Shown here piece by piece: positions 6,103-9,294 of a stretch of DNA of 9,294 nucleotides (position 1 is the first letter of the stretch; each line of letters begins with the position of its first letter). The notes under the pieces were generated by a model that worked only from the letters and a program-made list of their open reading frames with translations, searched no databases and was not told where the DNA came from. The position numbers and the translations under genes were made by a program. Source of the stretch: Coprobacillus sp. CAG:605 (GTDB lineage Bacteria; Bacillota_I; Bacilli_A; RF39; UBA660); contig HF998247.1 in NCBI GenBank assembly GCA_000433255.1, positions 1,071 through 10,364 of the forward strand, in the 5' to 3' direction.

Positions 6103-8607
6103 ATGAGTACTTTAGGCACACATTTTAAGTTAGATAATCAAAATAAATTTAGTAACCCTAAGGCGGTATTTAAGGGAGAAAAATATCGTATTACAATACT
6201 TAGTGATATTTTAATTAGATTAGAATATGATGAGGCAGGAATATTTTTTGATAATTATACAGAGTTAGTTAAGAATAGAAACTTTCCTTTAATTGAATTT
6301 GATGTTCAAGAAGATAATAAGTTTTTAGTTATTACAACGAAGCATTATCGTTTACAATATTTGAAAGAAAAACCTTTTGTGGGGTCTACTTTTGCGCCAG
6401 ATTCTAACCTTAGAATTAATCTTTTAGATACGGATAAAGTTTGGTATTTTAAACATGATGAAGCTCGTAATTTTGGTAGTGTTGTAGAAAATATTGATAC
6501 AAAAGAAGTTTATATTAGTAAGGCTGAACAAATACTAAGTGAGAATGATAAAACTAAGTCTAAGAATAAAAATACTAAGTTGGATAAGATAAGAGCAAGA
6601 GATGTTTTTGTAAAACGAAAAGGGTTATATTCAACGGATGGTTTTGTATCTATAGATGACTCTAGTAGTTTGATTATTGATAATGAGGGATATTTAAGTG
6701 TTCCAGAAAAGAAGAGAATAGATACTTATGTGTTCTTATATCGTAGAGACTTTGGTGAATGTTTAAAAGATTATTTTACTTTGATAGGTAATCCCCCTTT
6801 AATACCTAAATATGCTCTTGGTATATGGTGGTATAAAGATCAAAGATATGATTTTGATAGTATTAAAGATTTAGTTTTTAACTTTAATAAGTATGAAATA
6901 CCAGTTAGTACAATATTACTAGGAGAGTATTGGCATATTAAAGATAAGAATGACGATAAGAAGTATGTTAGTGGTTTTACTTTTGATAGAGATTTATTTT
7001 CTAATCCTAAAGAGTTTAGTGATTACCTACATGATAGAGGGATAAGACTGGGTTTAAAGATTAATCCTAGTGAAGGAATACATCCTCATGAGTTTAAGTT
7101 TCAAGAGTTTGCAAGTGAGCTTGAGATTACCGATAATCAAACCATACCTTTTAATGCATTTGATAAGAAGTTTATTAGTGCATATTTAGATAAGTTAATT
7201 AATCCTTTATATAATGATGGAGCAGATTTTTTCTTTATTGATTATTTAACAAGAGATAGTAATCAACTTACCGCCCTTAATTATTATCATATTAATGATT
7301 TTAAAAAGTTTAATAATAATAGGGGATTAGAATTATCTAGAATAAGTGGTAATGCTCCTGCTAGTTATCCTATTTATTTTAGTGGAGAAACAATTGTTAG
7401 TTGGGATACATTAAAGAAAGTTCCGGAACTTACTAGTCGTGCTGCTAATTTAGGTCTTACTTGGTATAGTCATGATATTGGGGGATTCAAAGAAGGCATG
7501 GAAGATCAAGAACTTTACTTAAGATATGTCCAGTTAGGATGTTTTCAACCGATATTTAGATTTGCTAGTACCAAGGGACATTATTATAAAAGAGAACCTT
7601 GGCGTTGGGATTTAAAGACATTTACAATTGTTAAAGATTATTGTACGTTAAGAGCCAGGTTAGTAAGTTATTTGTATGCTGAAGGGTATAAATATCATAA
7701 GATAGGAACTCCAGTGGTTCAACCTTTATATTATAAAGTCCCTGAAATATATGATGAAGTATTGTATTGTAATGAATATTATTTTGGTAGTGAGCTTTTA
7801 GTAGCTCCGATTACAAAACCTAAAGATTTGATCATGAATAGAGCAATTGAACAAATTTATTTACCAGAAGGTACGTGGTATGATTTTAAGACTGGTAAGA
7901 AATATATTGGTAATAAAAGATATGTTATGTTCTTTAAGGATGAAGATTATCCGGTGTTTGCCAAGAGTGGTTCAATAATTATCTTAAATGACTTAGAAGA
8001 TAATATTAATGCTACTAATGCTCCTAAGTCGTTAGAAGTTCATGTATTTCCTGGTAAGAATAATATTTATAATTTATATGAAGATGATGGGGTTAGTTCT
8101 TTATATAAGGATGGATATTATATTGTAACGAGATTTGATTATAACTACTTGCAAAATAACTATACTTTAATCATAAGACCTTTTGAAGGTAAGAGTGGAA
8201 TTATTCCAGAAACAAGAAATTATAAGATAAGATTTAGAAATACTAAGAAAGCTAGCGATGTTGTAGTTATGTTGGAAGCTGAGGTTATTTCGTATGAATC
8301 TTATATTGAAGATAATGACTTTGTTATCGAGGTTAAGGATGTTCCAACGGTAAGACAGTTAACGATTAATTGTAAGGGTAATGATATTGAAATTGATGCA
8401 GTTAGAATTATTAATGAAGATATTGACTCAATTATCGCTGATATTCCAATAAAGACAACGCTAAAAGATATCTTAAGTGGGATAATGTTTAGCGATAAAG
8501 ATTATAGCGATAAAAGAATTGCTATTAAAAGACTTAGACGAAAAGGATTAGAAGATAAGTTTGTTAGAGTATTCTTAAAATTACTTGAGTTTACAAAAGA
8601 TATTTAA
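6103..8607 (+). CDS. GH31-type glycoside hydrolase-like protein with altered active site
   Basis: A cytosolic protein of 834 residues with no signal peptide and the GH31 layout. An N-terminal beta-sandwich runs to about 235 (GLYSTDGFVSIDDSSS is a family block). A TIM barrel spans about 236-530, starting YALGIWWYKDQRY. C-terminal beta domains follow (LYEDDGVSSLYKDG, about 658-671), with an unusual charged tail from about 760. Conserved blocks include ADFFFIDY with D380 at the nucleophile position, R413 and HDIGGF (457-462). Several other positions depart from the family. The acid/base Asp of FSGD is Glu (E429). The substrate-binding Asp of the LDxxWH block is Gly (G274) with a Glu next to it. 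The His of the RLHS block is Ala (A488). The substrate is therefore unclear; alpha-glucosidase is the family default. ATG codons occur at 6100 and 6103; the second is better spaced from AGAGGGG. It is monocistronic, ending at a terminator. Confidence 0.88.
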   Translation: MSTLGTHFKLDNQNKFSNPKAVFKGEKYRITILSDILIRLEYDEAGIFFDNYTELVKNRNFPLIEFDVQEDNKFLVITTKHYRLQYLKEKPFVGSTFAPDSNLRINLLDTDKVWYFKHDEARNFGSVVENIDTKEVYISKAEQILSENDKTKSKNKNTKLDKIRARDVFVKRKGLYSTDGFVSIDDSSSLIIDNEGYLSVPEKKRIDTYVFLYRRDFGECLKDYFTLIGNPPLIPKYALGIWWYKDQRYDFDSIKDLVFNFNKYEIPVSTILLGEYWHIKDKNDDKKYVSGFTFDRDLFSNPKEFSDYLHDRGIRLGLKINPSEGIHPHEFKFQEFASELEITDNQTIPFNAFDKKFISAYLDKLINPLYNDGADFFFIDYLTRDSNQLTALNYYHINDFKKFNNNRGLELSRISGNAPASYPIYFSGETIVSWDTLKKVPELTSRAANLGLTWYSHDIGGFKEGMEDQELYLRYVQLGCFQPIFRFASTKGHYYKREPWRWDLKTFTIVKDYCTLRARLVSYLYAEGYKYHKIGTPVVQPLYYKVPEIYDEVLYCNEYYFGSELLVAPITKPKDLIMNRAIEQIYLPEGTWYDFKTGKKYIGNKRYVMFFKDEDYPVFAKSGSIIILNDLEDNINATNAPKSLEVHVFPGKNNIYNLYEDDGVSSLYKDGYYIVTRFDYNYLQNNYTLIIRPFEGKSGIIPETRNYKIRFRNTKKASDVVVMLEAEVISYESYIEDNDFVIEVKDVPTVRQLTINCKGNDIEIDAVRIINEDIDSIIADIPIKTTLKDILSGIMFSDKDYSDKRIAIKRLRRKGLEDKFVRVFLKLLEFTKDI

Positions 8608-8628
8608 GACACGAAATGTGTCTTTTTT
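8606..8628 (+). terminator. Intrinsic terminator of the GH31-like gene
   Basis: AAGACAC (8606-8612) pairs with GTGTCTT (8618-8624) around GAAAT, followed by a run of six T (8623-8628). The stem overlaps the last bases of the stop codon. Confidence 0.85.
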
Positions 8629-8640
8629 GTTTATTTTATG

Positions 8641-8668
8641 TCAAATTTATGTAAAATTTGATATTTTT
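8641..8668 (+). terminator. Second, AT-only hairpin with U tract (backup terminator)
   Basis: TCAAATTT (8641-8648) pairs perfectly with AAATTTGA (8654-8661) around a 5-nt loop, followed by TATTTTTT. The stem is purely A/T except for the outer C-G, so it is weak alone. It would serve as a backup for the terminator just upstream. Confidence 0.45.
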
Positions 8669-8690
8669 TGGCATTTTTTTGAAAAAGTTT

Positions 8691-8778
8691 GCCCGAAAAA
8701 AAAGAAAATCGGGCATGAACCGGTAATAAATATTATTAGAGGGGGATATTTAAGCCCTCTTAGAAGGGAGGTGGGAAA
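8691..8778 (+). promoter_or_regulatory. Hairpin-rich leader upstream of the PD-(D/E)XK gene
   Basis: GCCCGA (8691-8696) pairs with TCGGGC (8709-8714) around a purine loop of almost only A. AGAGGG (8738-8743) pairs with CCCTCT (8755-8760). The same CCCT can instead pair with AGGG (8765-8768) in the Shine-Dalgarno site AAGGGAGGTG (8764-8773), so the first pairing would leave that site free and the second would cover it. I found no convincing sigma-A promoter between 8629 and 8778. Confidence 0.3.
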
Positions 8779-8859
8779 ATGGCAAAAAATTTATTAGAAT
8801 GCAACATGGAAGGGAGAAATAATTATGCAAAAGACAATAAACAAAAACAAAGTTCATGA
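8779..8859 (+). CDS. Possible 26-codon leader ORF
   Basis: A short frame, starting MAKNLLECNMEGRNNYAKDN and ending QSS, follows a near-perfect Shine-Dalgarno site (AAGGGAGGTG, GGAGG 7 nt before the ATG). It overlaps the first 35 nt of the next gene in another frame, and that gene's own site (AAGGGAG, 8809-8815) lies within it. It could be a leader peptide whose translation governs the downstream start, the broken head of a longer gene, or chance. The peptide is hydrophilic and matches no family I know. Confidence 0.35.
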   Translation: MAKNLLECNMEGRNNYAKDNKQKQSS

Positions 8860-9294
8860 TATCTCAACTAGTCTTGTAGATATCAAGAAAAATAATCCTG
8901 ATTTTCAGATTCCTATGATATATGATGGACCATTTAAAACGGTGTGCAAAACGTTTCCAGAGTTTATCAATACCATTATTGTTAACTTACTTGGTATCGA
9001 TCCAAATGACATTGAAAATGCATATTTTGTTGATACCGAGCTTCCTATTGAACAACATAGTAATAAGAAAATGATTGTTGATTTACTACTACATGTAGCG
9101 GATGATACTTTAATAAACATTGAGGCTTATACTAACTTAACACTAGAAAATATTTTGAAAAATAATCAGTATGCTTATCGTATTATTTTAAAGGGTCAGG
9201 TTAATGGGGAAGAATATAAGAAGCTTAATTTTGTACAATTAGTATTTGTTAAAAATAAGATAAAACTGTTTAAAGATAAGTTAGTAAATGTGTT
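8825..9294 (+). CDS. PD-(D/E)XK nuclease/transposase-family protein, 3' end cut by window edge
   Basis: 156 complete codons run open to the window edge. The start has AAGGGAG (8809-8815) 9 nt upstream. MIYDGPFKTVCKTFPEFI (31-48) and DTELPIEQHSNKKMIVDLLL (70-89), then LINIEAYTNL, NQYAYR and LNFVQLVFV, fit the PD-(D/E)XK nuclease family transposase/Rpn-like group common in low-GC gut Firmicutes. Likely catalytic residues are D86 (IVDLLL) and E100 (NIEAY). The position where the family usually has Q or K two residues after the Glu is Tyr (Y102), so metal-dependent cleavage is uncertain. Such proteins occur as many scattered copies and are linked to recombination or DNA cleavage. Completeness, C-terminal region and activity cannot be judged from this piece. 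Confidence 0.8.
   Translation, partial: MQKTINKNKVHDISTSLVDIKKNNPDFQIPMIYDGPFKTVCKTFPEFINTIIVNLLGIDPNDIENAYFVDTELPIEQHSNKKMIVDLLLHVADDTLINIEAYTNLTLENILKNNQYAYRIILKGQVNGEEYKKLNFVQLVFVKNKIKLFKDKLVNV

Noticed and set aside
8585..8797. Plus-strand reading frame of 70 codons across the intergenic region
   Set aside because: It runs through two terminators and the end of the GH31-like gene in another frame; composition is that of non-coding DNA.
8905..9120. Minus-strand reading frame of 71 codons
   Set aside because: It is antisense to the PD-(D/E)XK gene, whose family motifs are clear on the plus strand.

Overview
The base composition is very AT-rich, with AGA and ATA codons common, Shine-Dalgarno sites before most genes and short U-tailed terminators. 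This points to a low-GC Firmicute of the Bacilli/Mollicutes-like kind, such as the uncultured gut lineages near RF39 or Erysipelotrichales; that placement is inference. Every tryptophan in the predicted proteins is TGG and TGA occurs as a stop, so the standard bacterial code (11) fits and the Mycoplasma code does not.

Layout. Positions 1-63 hold the tail of an upstream transcript, ending in a clear intrinsic terminator. Positions 64-264 are a long AT-rich leader with nested inverted repeats. It precedes a membrane-anchored or secreted protein whose C-terminal two thirds is an ALK/LTK-type glycine-rich domain (265-1776, own terminator). A strong extended -10 promoter (1826-1853) then drives a three-gene operon (1881-4994) in which every gene encodes a complete sigma-70-like factor. 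The genes overlap by 1 and 8 nt and end at a terminator (4995-5024). Positions 5029-5071 carry two exact 20-bp direct repeats that may be a remnant of a mobile-element end. A radical SAM protein of the YtqA/MnmL family (minus strand, 5113-6036) and a cytosolic GH31-type glycosidase-like protein (plus strand, 6103-8607) diverge from a 66-bp gap in which the two predicted promoters interleave. Two hairpin/U-tract terminators follow. A structured leader with a possible 26-codon reading frame comes next. The window ends inside a PD-(D/E)XK nuclease/transposase-family gene (8825 to the edge).

The most unusual part is the sigma operon. Three divergent paralogues share regions 1.2 to 4.2 and a common C-terminal tail, yet differ from RpoD and from each other at the residues that read and melt the -10 element and contact the -35 element. 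One carries an extra N-terminal domain of about 160 residues with no recognised family. This looks like a set of alternative sigma factors made and translated together but aimed at different promoters. No anti-sigma gene is visible. The surface protein just upstream is a plausible target of such a system, but only its position suggests this. The second notable point is the GH31-like protein, which keeps the catalytic nucleophile Asp but has changed several other active-site positions, including the acid/base Asp (now Glu).
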